A DNA stretch of 64,000 bases from Liolophura sinensis (taxonomy: Eukaryota; Mollusca; Polyplacophora; Chitonida; Chitonidae), in NCBI RefSeq assembly GCF_032854445.1, contig NC_088303.1:8751501-8815500 (forward strand), in the 5' to 3' direction. Positions within the stretch are counted from its first letter, which is position 1, and each line of letters begins with the position of its first letter. Shown here in pieces: positions 50,191-62,434 of this stretch. The notes beneath the pieces are model-generated. The model did not search any database and was not told where the DNA came from. It saw only the letters and a program-made list of their open reading frames with translations. The position numbers were made by a program, and so were the translations under genes.

Positions 50191-51490
50191 ACTAGAATGG
50201 ATCTGCGAATAGCAGATCCTAGGCCGGGATCCCGGATCGGATCGATGAAGTTTTCCCCTTCATGTTCTGTGTTCGAAGGATACAAGTTTCACATACACGG
50301 CTTTCAAAGTTTCCATGCGACCTTACACCTTTCGCCATTGAGGCAGTCGGCCGGTCATTTGCATTCCCTCGAATAGATTGGCGACCTTAATGATGCTACG
50401 CTATGCCCAGTCAAAAACGGTCGTTCCTTGGCAGACTTAGCCCGCTAATTGTAAGAAATAAGGCAAAAACACGACCAGTGTAACAGCAAGTTTGTACATT
50501 CACATCTCAATCCACGACATGCCATGCAAAGACTAACTGTTCCACTGATAGCTCGGCCATCGTTAGAAAGTCAGCACTTGGACCAGTTCACATATCCATA
50601 TTTGTTAATCACCCTGGATTGTTTAACGTATAGTAAAGAGCACGAGGTCTGCGCAAAACAAAGTTAACTTTTACAGGTCCATGTCGTTTGCTGTTGTAGT
50701 TAGATCTCTACGCCATCTAATAGAGTACTGGAGTTAGATGGGAACTGGAATCAATGTCATCCTACAACCGTTTCGGGAGATCACGGACAGTGTAGCCGAA
50801 AGCATCAGGTCAAATACTACAAACCCAGTTTTGTCCCCATCTAACTCCATGTTAAAGCAATAGGATTAGCACCTTTTTCTAAACAAAAAACGGTGTTGTC
50901 ATTTAAACGCTTGTAGCAAAAAAACTATTGATCGGAGCTCAAATCTGTTGACGAATGCTCGAAAGAGCATGTCTTGGGCTACAATTTCGTGCAGGTTGCA
51001 CATTTCTAGCTCCCACAGATCTCGAGTTACAGGTCATTGAATTTACGTCACTTTTTTGAGTTTTTTGCTAATATCTCGAAAAGTTACACAGATATGCAAA
51101 AAATACAACCAGATTCAGAATCAGCAGCTCAAGATACACCAGAATACGTTCAGAACATTTGAACTTTGAGAACTTTTTGTGACGTCATAAATTCGACCAA
51201 TGGCGAACTTCCAGAATTTTGACTGGAAGTGAACCATTTTCGCAAACTTTAAAGAACTCGTAACTTACTAGCAGCATGTCAAATTTGAAACCGATCGGTT
51301 CAGTGGTTCTGGAGAAGAAGATTTTTAAAGATTTTACACAAAATCCAATATGGCGGCCGAACCACGTGACATGGCAAAAAAGTGGAGAATTTGTCCCGAG
51401 GTATTCACCGCCAGAATATGTGTGCAAAATTTCAGATCTGTATGTTAAACGGTAAAAAAGTTTCCATGCGAACAAAGTCGGTGAAAAAAA

Positions 51491-51525
<35 letters not shown>

Positions 51526-51578
51526 GAAAAAACAGAACGATTACAATAGGGATCCCGTTCGGGAGAACGGGATCCCTA
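50191..51578. repeat. Array unit 12 with one hairpin cassette
   Basis: Tail class A. Hairpin at 51547-51578. ETS site altered (ACTGGAAGTG). Confidence 0.95.
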
Positions 51579-53035
51579 ACTAGAATGGATCTGCGAATAG
51601 CAGATCCTAGGCCGGGATCCCGGATCGGATCGATGACGTTTTCCCCTTCATGTTTTGTGTTCGAAGGACACATGTTTCACATACACGGCTTTCAATGTTT
51701 CCATGCGACCTTACACCGTTTGTCACTGAGGCAGTCGGGCGATCATTTGTATTCCCTCGAATAGATCGGCGACCCTAATGATGCTACGCTGTGCCCAGTG
51801 AAAAACGGTCGTTTCTTGGCAGACTTAGTCCGCTATTTGTAAGAAATAAGGCAAAAACACGACCAGTGTAACAGCAAGTTTGTACATTCACATCTCAATC
51901 CACGACCTGCCATGCACGGACTCACTGCTCCACTGATAGCTCGGCCATCGTTAGAAAGTCAGCACTTGGACCAGGGCACATATCCATATCTGTCAATCTG
52001 CCTGGCCTGTTTAACGTATAGTAAAGAGGACAAGGTCTGCGCAAAACAAAGCTAACTTTTACAGGTCCACGTCGTTTGCTGTTGTAGTTAGATCTCTACG
52101 CCATCTAATAGAATACTGGAGTTAGATGGGAACTGGAATCAATGTCATCCTACAACCGTTTCAGGAGATCACGGACAGTGTAGGCAAAAGCATCAGGTCA
52201 AATACTACAAACCCAGTCCAGTCCCCATCTAACTCCATGTTAAATCAATAGGATTCCAATCTTTTCTAAACAAAAAACGGTGTTGTCATTTAAACGCCTC
52301 TACCGAAAAAACTATTGATCGGAGCTCAAATCTGTTGACGAATGCTCGAAAGAGCATGTCTTGGGCTACAATTTCGTGCAGGTTGCACATTTCTAGCTGC
52401 CATAGTTCTCGAGTTACAGGTCATTGAACTTACGTCACTTTTTTGAGTTTTTTGCTCATATCTCAAAAAGTTTTGCAGATACCAAAAAAATACAAGCAGA
52501 TTCAGAATCAGCAGCTCAAGATACATCAGAATACGTTCAGAACAATTGAACTTTGAGAACTTTTTGTGACGTCACAAATTCGACCAATAGCGAGCTTCCA
52601 GAATTTTGACCGGAAGTGAACCATTTTCGCAAACTTTAAAGAACTCGTAACCTACTAGCTGCATGTCAAATTTGAAAACGATCGGTTCAGTGGTTCTGGA
52701 GAAGAAGATTTTTAAAGATTTTACACAAAATCCAATATGGCGGCCGAACCACGTGACTTAAGAAAAAAACAAAAAATATACCCCTGGAAAATCTCCGCCA
52801 GATTGTGTGTACAAAATTTGAGACCTCTATGTTGAACGGTGTTTGAGTTCTGCTGCTAACAAAGTCGGTGAAAAAAAAATAATAATAATAATAATAAGAA
52901 AAAACAGAACAATAACAATAGGTATCCCGTTCGGAGAACGGGATCCCTAATAATAATAATAATAATAATAATAAGAAAAAACAGAACAATAACAAAAGGG
53001 ATCCCGTTCGGGAGAACGGGATCCCTAATAATAAT
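51579..53035. repeat. Array unit 13 with two hairpin cassettes
   Basis: Tail class C, subtype as unit 8. Hairpins at 52919-52949 (one arm mutated, loop shortened) and 52997-53026, separated by their own (TAA)n, so spacer and hairpin were copied together. Confidence 0.93.
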
Positions 53036-54321
53036 GCGAATAGCAGATCCTAGGCCGGGATCCCGGATCGGATCGATGACGTTTTCCCCTTCATGTTCTG
53101 TGTTCGAAGGACACATGTTCCACATACACGGCTTTCAAAGTTTCCATGCGACCTTACACCGTTTGTCACTGAGGCAGTCGGCCGGTCATTTGCATTCCCG
53201 TGAATAGATCGGCGAACTTAATGAAGTTAGGCTATGCCTAGTGAAAAACGCAGACTTGGCAGACTTAGCCCGCTATTTGTAAGAAATAACGCAAAAACAC
53301 GACCAGTGTAACAGCAAGTTTGTACATTCACATCTCAATCCACGACACGCCATGCACAGACTCACGGCTCTTATGATGGCTCGGCCATCAATAGAAAGCC
53401 CGCACTTGGGCCACGGCACATGTCCATATCTGTCAAATACCCTGGCCTCTTTAACGTGTAGTAAAGAGGACGAGGTCTACGCAAAACAAAGCTAACTTTC
53501 ACAGTTGCATGCCGTTTACTGTTGTAGTTAGATCTCTACGCCATCTAATATAGTACTGTATAGCTGAATGTCATCCTACAACGGTTTCGGGAGATCACGG
53601 ACAGTGTAGCCGAAAGCATCAGGTCAAATACTACAAATCCAGTCCATTCCCCATCTAACTCCATGTTAAAGCAATAGGATTCCCATCTTTTTCTAAACAA
53701 AAACGGTGTTGTTTTTTAAACGCTTCTAGCGAGAAAACTTTTAATCGGAGCTCAAATCCGTTGACGAATGATCGAAAGAGCGTGTCTTGAACTACATTTT
53801 CATGCAATTTGCACATTTCTAGGTGCCATAGTTCTCGATTAAAACGCCATTGAAATTACGTAATTTTTTTAGTTTTTTGCTAATATCTCAAAAAGTTACA
53901 CAGATATGCAAAAAATACAACCAGATTCGGAATCAGCAGCTCAATATACATCAGAATTCGTTCAGAACAAATGAACTTTAAGAACTTTTTGTGACGTCAT
54001 AAATTCGACCAATGGCGAGCTTCCAGAGTTTTGACCGGAAGTGAACCATTTTCGCAAACTTTAAAGAACTCATGACCTACTAGTTGCATGTTAAATTTGA
54101 AACTGATCGGTTCAGTGGTTCTGGAGAAGAAGATTTTTAAAGATTTTACACAAAATCCAATATGGCGGACGAACCACGTGACATAACAAAAAAGTGGAGA
54201 ATTTGTCCCCAGATATTCACCGCCAGAATATGTGTGCAAAATTTCAGACCTGTATGTTGAACGGTAAAAAAGTTTCCATGCGAACAAAGTCGGTGAAAAA
54301 AAAATAATAATAATAATAAGA
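53036..54321. repeat. Array unit 14, diverged, head damaged
   Basis: The first 13 or so bases of the head, including CTAG, are replaced by (TAA)n; recognisable sequence resumes at tgcgaatagcagatcctagg. It has many private changes at 53215-53410 and shares cttctagcgagaaaac with unit 1. Tail class A. Confidence 0.93.
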
Positions 54322-55812
54322 ACTAGAATGGATCTGCGAATAGCAGATCCTAGGCCGGGATCCCGGATCGGATCGATGACGTTTTCCCCGTCATGTTCTC
54401 TGTTCGAAGGACACATGTTCCACATGGACGGCTTTCAAAGATTCCATGCAACCTTACACCGTTTGTCATTGAGGCAGTCGGCCGGTCATTTCCATTCCCT
54501 CGAAGAGATCGGCCACCTTGATGATGCTACGCTATGCCCGGTGAAAAACAGTCGTCCCTTGGCAGGCTTAACCCGCTATTAGTAAGAAATAATGCAAAAA
54601 CACGACCAGTGTAACAGCAAGTTTGTACATTCACATCTCAATCCACGACCTGCCATGCACAGGCTCACTGCTCCACTGATAGCTCGGCCATCGTTAGAAA
54701 GTCAGCACTTGGAGCAGGGCACATGTCCATATCTGTCAATCACCCTGGCCTGTTTAACGTATAGTAAAGAGGACGAGGTCTACGCAAAACAAAGCTAACT
54801 TTTACAGGTCCACGTCGTTTGCTGTTGTAGTTAGATGTCTACGCCATCTAATAGAGTACTGGAGTTAGATGGGAACTGGAATCAATGTCATCCTACAACC
54901 GTTTCGGGAGATCACGGACAGTGTAGCCGAAAGCATCAGGTCAAACACTACAAACCCAGTCCAGTCCCCATCTAACTCCATGTTAAAGCAATAGGATTCC
55001 TGCCTTTTTCTAAACAAAAAACGGTGTTGTGATTTAAACGCTTGTAGCGAAAAAACTATTGATCGGAGCTGAAATCCATTGACGAATGCTCGAAAGAGCA
55101 TGTCTTGGGCTACAATTTCGTGCAGATTGCACATTTCTAGCTCCCACAGATCTCGAGTTACAGGTCATTGAACCTACGTAACTTTTTTGAGTTTTTTGCT
55201 TATATCTCAAAAAGTTACACAGATATACAAAAAATACAAGCAGATTCAGAATCAGCAGCTCAAGATACATCAGAATACGTTGAGAACTTTTGAACTTTGA
55301 GAACTTTTTGTGACGTCACAAATTCGACCAATGGCGAACTTCCAGAATTTTGACCGGAAGTGAACCATTTTCGCAAACTTTAAAGAACTCGTGACTTACT
55401 AGCTGCGTGTCAAATTTGAAACTGATCGGTTCAGTGGTTCTGGAGAAGAAGATTTTTAAAGATTTTACACAAAATCCAATATGGCGGCCGAACCACGTGA
55501 CATAGCAAAAAAGTGGAGAATTTGTCCCGAGATATTCACCGCCAGAATATGTGTGCAAAATTTCAGACCTGTATGTTGAACGGTAAAAAAGTTTCCATGC
55601 GAACAAAGTCGGTGAAAAAAAAAAAATAATAATAATAATAATAATAATAAGAAGAAAAAACAGAACGATTACAATAGGGATCCCGTTCGGGAGAACGGGA
55701 TCCCTAAAAAACAGAACGATTACAATAGGGATCCCGTTCGGGAGAACGGGATCCCTAAAAAACAGAACGATTACAATAGGGATCCCGTTCCGGAAGAACG
55801 GGATCCCTAATA
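54322..55812. repeat. Array unit 15 with three hairpin cassettes
   Basis: Tail class A. Hairpins at 55675-55706, 55726-55757 and 55777-55809 with an exact 51 bp period, the last with the TTCCGGAA loop variant. Confidence 0.95.
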
Positions 55813-56923
55813 ACTAGAATGGATCTGCGAAAAGCAGATCCTAGGCCGGGATCCCGGATCTGATCGATGACGGTTACCCCTTCATGTTCTGTGTTCGAAG
55901 GACACATGTTCCACATACACGGCTTTCAAAGTTTCCATGCGATCTTACACCGTTTGTCACTGAGGCAGTCGGCCGGTCATTTGCAATCCCTCGAATAGAT
56001 CGGCGACCTTAATGATGCTACGCTATGCCCAGTGAAAAACGGTCGTTTCTTGGCAGACTTAGCCCGCTATTTGTAAGAAATAAGGCAAAAACACGACCAG
56101 TGTAACAGCAAGTTTGTACATTCACATCTCAATCCACCACATGACATGCACAGACTCACTGCTCCACTGATAGCTCGGCCATCGTTGGAAAGTCAGCACT
56201 TGGACCACGGCACATGTCCATATCAGTTTATCACCCTGGCCTGTTTAACGTATAGTAAAGAGGACGAGGTCTGCGCAAAACAAAGCTAACTTTTACATGT
56301 CCATGTCGTTTGCTGTTGTAGTTAGATCTCTACGCCTTCTAATAGAGTACTGGAGATAGATGGGAACTGGAATAAAAATCATCCCACAACCGTTTCGGGA
56401 GATCACGGACAGTGTAGCCGAAAGCATCAGGTCAAATACTACAAACCCAGTCCAGTCCCCATCTAACTCCATGTTAAAGCAATAGGATTCCCATCTTTTT
56501 CTTCACAAAAAAAGGTGTTGTGATTTAAACGCTTCTAGCGGAAAAACTTTTGATCGGAGCTCAAATCTGTTGACAAATGCTCGAAAGAGCATGTCTTGGG
56601 CTACAATTTCGTGCAGGTTGCACATTTCTAGCTGTCATAGTTCTCGAGTTACAGGTCATTGAAATTACGTAACTTTTTTGAGTTTTTTACTTATATCTTA
56701 AAAAGTTAAACAGATATAGAAAAAATACAACCAGATTCGGAATCAGCAGCTCAAGATACATCAGAATACGTTCAGAACATTTGAACTTTGAGAACTTTTT
56801 GTGACGTCACAAATTCGACCAATGGCGAGCTTCCAGAATTTTGACCGGAAGTGAACCATTTTCGCAAACTTTAAAGAACTCGTAACTTACTAGCTGCATG
56901 TGAAATTTGAAAACGATCGGTTT

Positions 56924-56954
<31 letters not shown>

Positions 56955-57131
56955 TTTACACAAAATCCAATATGGCGGCCGAACCACGTGACATGAGAAA
57001 AAAAAAAAAATTATATGTCTAGAAAATCTCCGCCAGATTGTGTGTACAAAATTTGAGATCTCTATATGGAATGGTGTTTGAGTTCTGCTGCTAACAAAGT
57101 CGGTGAAAAAAAATAAATAATAATAATAATA
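55813..57131. repeat. Array unit 16
   Basis: Tail class C, subtype ttatatgtctagaaaatctc. Its final 400 bp (from about 56733) is nearly identical to the end of unit 17. Confidence 0.95.
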
Positions 57132-58235
57132 ACTAGAATGGATCTGCGAATAGCAGATCCTAGGCCGGGATCCCGGATCGGATCGATGACGTTTTCCCCT
57201 TCATATTCTGTGTTCGAAGGAGACATGTTCCACATACACGGCTTTCAAAGATTCCATGCGACCTTACACCGTTTGTCATTGAGGCAATCGGCCGGTCATT
57301 TGCATTTCCTCGAATAGATCGGCGACCTTAATGATGCTACGCTATGCCCAGTAAAAAACGGTCGTTCCTTGGCAGACTCAGACCGCTAATTGTAAGACAT
57401 AACACAAAAACACGACCAGTGTAACAGCAAGTTTGTACATTCACATCTCAATCCATGACCTGCCATGCACAGACTCACTGCTCCACTGATAGCTTGGCCA
57501 TCGTTAGAAAGTCAGCACTTGGACCATGTCCATATCTGCCAATCACCCTGGCCTGTTTAACGTATAGTAAAGAGGACGAGGTCTGCGCAAACCAAAACTA
57601 TCTTTTACAGGTCCATGTCGTTTGCTGTTGTAGTTAGATCTCTACGCCTTCTAATAGAGTACTGGAGTTAGATGGGAACTGGAATCAATGTCATCCTACA
57701 ACCGTTTCGGGAGATCACGGAGAGTGTAGCCGAAAGCATCAGGTCAAATACTACAAACCCAGTCCAGTCCCCATCTAACTCCATGTTAAAGCAATGGGAT
57801 TCCCGTCTTTTTCTTCACAAAAAACGGTGTTGTCATTTAAACGCTTCTAGGAAAAAAACTGTTGATCGGAGCTCAAATCCGTTGACGAATGCTCGAAAGA
57901 GCATGTCTTGGGCTACAATTTCGTGCAGGTTGCACATTTCTAGCTGCCATAGTTCTCGAGTTACAGGTCATTAAAATTACGTCACTTTTTTGAGTTTTTT
58001 GCTTATATCCCAAAAAGTTACACAGATATGCCAAAAATACAACAAGATTCGGAATCAGCAGCTCAAGATACATCAGAATACGTTCAGAACATTTGAACTT
58101 TGAGAACTTTTTGTGACGTCACAAATTCGACCAATGGCGAGCTTCCAGAATTTTGACCGGAAGTGAACCATTTTCGCAAACTTTAAAGAACTCGTAACTT
58201 ACTAGCTGCATGTGAAATTTGAAAACGATCGGTTT

Positions 58236-58266
<31 letters not shown>

Positions 58267-58442
58267 TTTACACAAAATCCAATATGGCGGCCGAACCACG
58301 TGACATGAGAAAAAAAAAAAAATTATATGTCTAGAAAATCTCCGCCAGATTGTGTGTACAAAATTTGAGATCTCTATATGGAATGGTGTTTGAATTCTGC
58401 TGCTAACAAAGTCGGTGAAAAAAAAAAATAATAATAATAATA
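57132..58442. repeat. Array unit 17, recent duplicate
   Basis: Same tail as unit 16, and its first 900 bp equals the start of unit 18. The 1311 bp repeat interval is the exact unit length here. Confidence 0.95.
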
Positions 58443-59767
58443 ACTAGAATGGATCTGCGAATAGCAGATCCTAGGCCGGGATCCCGGATCGGATCGATGA
58501 CGTTTTCCCCTTCATATTCTGTGTTCGAAGGAGACATGTTCCACATACACGGCTTTCAAAGATTCCATGCGACCTTACACCGTTTGTCATTGAGGCAATC
58601 GGCCGGTCATTTGCATTTCCTCGAATAGATCGGCGACCTTAATGATGCTACGCTATGCCCAGTAAAAAACGGTCGTTCCTTGGCAGACTCAGACCGCTAA
58701 TTGTAAGACATAACACAAAAACACGACCAGTGTAACAGCAAGTTTGTACATTCACATCTCAATCCATGACCTGCCATGCACAGACTCACTGCTCCACTGA
58801 TAGCTTGGCCATCGTTAGAAAGTCAGCACTTGGACCATGTCCATATCTGCCAATCACCCTGGCCTGTTTAACGTATAGTAAAGAGGACGAGGTCTGCGCA
58901 AACCAAAACTATCTTTTACAGGTCCATGTCGTTTGCTGTTGTAGTTAGATCTCTACGCCTTCTAATAGAGTACTGGAGTTAGATGGGAACTGGAATCAAT
59001 GTCATCCTACAACCGTTTCGGGAGATCACGGAGAGTGTAGCCGAAAGCATCAGGTCAAATACTACAAACCCAGTCCAGTCCCCATCTAACTCCATGTTAA
59101 AGCAATGGGATTCCCGTCTTTTTCTTCACAAAAAACGGTGTTGTCATTTAAACGCTTCTAGGAAAAAAACTGTTGATCGGAGCTCAAATCCGTTGACGAA
59201 TGCTCGAAAGAGCATGTCTTGGGCTACAATTTCGTGCAGGTTGCACATTTCTAGCTGCCATAGTTCTCGAGTTACAGGTCATTAAAATTACGTCACTTTT
59301 TTGAGTTTTTTGCTTATATCCCAAAAAGTTACACAGATATGCCAAAAATACAACAAGATTCAGAATCAGCAGCACGAGATATATCAGAATGCGTTCAGAA
59401 CAATTGAACTTTGAGAACTTTTTGTGACGTCACAAATTCGACCAATGGCGAGCTTCCAGAATTTTGACAGGAAGTGAACGATTTTCGCAAACTTTGAAGA
59501 ACTCGTAACCTACTAGGTGCATGTCAAATTTGAAAACGATCGGTTCAGTGGTTCTGGAGAAGAAGATTTTTAAAGATTTTACACAAAATCCAATATGGCG
59601 GCCGAATCACGTGACATGAAAAAAAAATGGAGAATTTATCCCTGCAAAATCTCCGCCAGAATATGTGTGCAAAATTTCAGACCTCTATGTTGAACAGTAA
59701 AAAAGTTTCCTTGCTAACAAAGTCGGTGAAAAAAAAATAATAATAATAATAATAATAATAATAAGAA
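58443..59767. repeat. Array unit 18, recent duplicate then switch
   Basis: Matches unit 17 almost base for base up to about 59361, then changes to a different lineage with tail class B, showing the crossover point. Confidence 0.95.
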
Positions 59768-61116
59768 ACTAGAATGGATCTGCGAATAGCAGATCCTAGG
59801 CCGGGATCCCGGATCGGATCGATGACGTTTTCCCCTTCATGATCTGTGTTCGAAGGACCCATGTTCCACATACACGGCTTTCAAAGTTTCTATGCGACCT
59901 TACACCGTTTGTCACTGAGGCAGTCGGCCGGTCATTTGCAATCCCTCGAATAGACCTTACACCGTTTGTCACTGAGGCAGTCGGCCGGCCATTTGTATTC
60001 CCTCGAATAGATCGACGACCCTAATGATGCTACGCTATGCCCAGTGAAAAACGGTCGTTCCTTGGCAGACTTAGCCCATTAATTGTAAGAAATAATGCAA
60101 AAACACGACTAGTGCAACACAAAGTTTGTACAGACTCACAGCTCCACTGATAGCTTGGCCATCGTTAGAAAGTCAGCACTTGGACCACGGCACATGTCCA
60201 TATCTGTCAAGCACCCTGAACTGTTTAAGGTATAGTAAAACAGCACGAGGTCTGCGCAAAACAAAGCTAACTTTTACAGGTCCATGTCATTTGCTGTTGA
60301 GGTTAGATCTCTACGCCTTCTAATAGAGTACTGGAGTTAGATGGGAACTGGAATCAATGTCATCCTACAACCGTTTCGGGAAATCACGGACAGTGTAGCC
60401 GAAAGCATCAGGTCAAATACTACAAACCCAGTCCAGTCCCCATCTAACTCCATGTTAAAGCAATGGGATTCCCACCTTTTTCCAAACAAAAAACAGTGTT
60501 GTCATTTAAACGCTTGTAGCAAAAAATCTATCGATCGCAGCTCAAATCCATTGACGAATGCTCGAAAGAGCATGTCTTGGGCTACAATTTCGTGCAGGTT
60601 GCACATTTCTAGCTGTCATAGTTCTCGAGTTACAGGTCATTCAAGTTGCGTAACTTTTTTAAGTTTTTTGCTAATATCTCAAAAAGTTACACAGATATGC
60701 CAAAAATACAACCAGATTCGGAATCAGCAGCTCAAGATACACCAGAATGCGTTGAGAACAATTGAACTTTGAGAACTTTTTGTGACGTCACAAATTCGAC
60801 CAATAGCGAGCTTCCAGAGTTTTGACCGGAAGTTAACCATTTTCGCAAACTTTAAAGAACTCGTGACCCTACTAGCTGCATGTCGAATTTGAAAACGATC
60901 GGTTCAGTGGTTCTGGAGAAGAGATTTTGAAAAGTTTTACACATAATCCAATATGGCGTCCGAACCACGTGACATAAGAAAAAAATAAAAAATATACCCC
61001 TGGAAAATCTCCGCCAGATTATGTGTACAAATTTTGAGACTTATATGTTGAACGGTGTTGGAGTTCTGCTGCTAACAAAGTCGGTGAAAAAAAAATAATA
61101 ATAATAATAATAAGAA
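59768..61116. repeat. Array unit 19, internal duplication
   Basis: A 57 bp segment (gaccttacaccgtttgtcac onward) is duplicated in tandem at 59896-60009. A short segment near 60117-60135 is lost. Tail class C. Confidence 0.95.
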
Positions 61117-62434
61117 ACTAGAATGGATCTGCGAATAGCAGATCCTAGGCCGGGATCCCGGATTCGGATCGATGACGTTTTCCCCTTTATGTTCTGTGTT
61201 CGAAGGACACATGTTCCACATACACGGCTTTCAAAGTTTCCATGCGACCTTACACCGTTTATCACTGAGGCAGTCGGCCGGTCATTTGTATTCCCTCGAA
61301 TAGATCGGCGACCCTAATGATGCTACGCTATGCCCAGTGAAAAACGGTCGTTTCTTGGCAGATTTAGCCCGCTATTTGTAAGAAATAAGGCAAAAACACG
61401 ACCAGTGTAACAGCAAGTTTGTACATTCACATCTCAATCCACGACCTGCCATGCACGGACTCACTGCTCCACTCATAGCTCGGCCATCGTTAGAAAGTCA
61501 GCACTTGGACCAGGGCACATATCCATATCTGTCAATCTCCCTGGCCTGTTTAACGTATAGTAAAGAGGACAAGGTCTGCGCAAAACAAAGCCAACTTTTA
61601 CAGGTCCACGTCGTTTGCTGTTGTAGTTAGATTTTTACGCCATCTAATAGAGTACTGGAGTTAGATGGGAACTGGAATCAATGTCATCCTACAACCGTTT
61701 CGTAAGATCACGGACAGTGTAGCCAAAAGCATCAGGTCAAATACTACAAACACAGTCCAATCCCCATCTAACTCAATGTTAAAGCAATGGGATTCCCGTC
61801 TTTTTCTAAACAAAAAAACGGTGCTGTCATTTAAACGCTTGTAGCGAAAAAACTTTTGATCGGAGCTCAAATCCGTTGACGAATGCTCGAAAGAGCATGT
61901 CTTGGGCTACAATTTCGTGCAGGTTGCACATTTCTAGCTGCCATAGTTCTCGAGTTACAGGTCATTGAACTTACGTAACTTTTTTAAGTTTTTTGCTTTT
62001 ATCTCAAAAGTTTTGCAGATATCAAAAAAATACAAGCAGATTCAGAATCAGCAGCTCAAGATACATCAGAATACGTTGAGAACATTTGAACTTTGAGAAC
62101 TTTTTGTGACGTCACAAATTCGACCAATAGCGAGCTTCCAGAATTTTGACCGGAAGTGAACCATTTTCGCAAACTTTAAAGAACTCGTGACCTACTAGCC
62201 GCATGTCGAATTTGAAAACGATCGGTTCAGTGGTTCTGGAGAAGAAGATTTTTAAAGATTTTACACAAAATCCAATATGGCGGCCGAACCACGTGACATG
62301 AGAAAAAAAAAAAAATTATATTTCTAGAAAATTCTCCGCCAGATTGTGTGTACAAAATTTGAGATCTCTATTTTGAATGGTGTTTGAGTTCTGCTGCTAA
62401 CAAGGGTCGGTGAAAAAAAATAATAATAATAATA
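61117..62434. repeat. Array unit 20
   Basis: Tail class C, subtype related to units 16-17 (ttatatttctagaaaattct). The head has one inserted base (gattcggatc). Confidence 0.95.
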
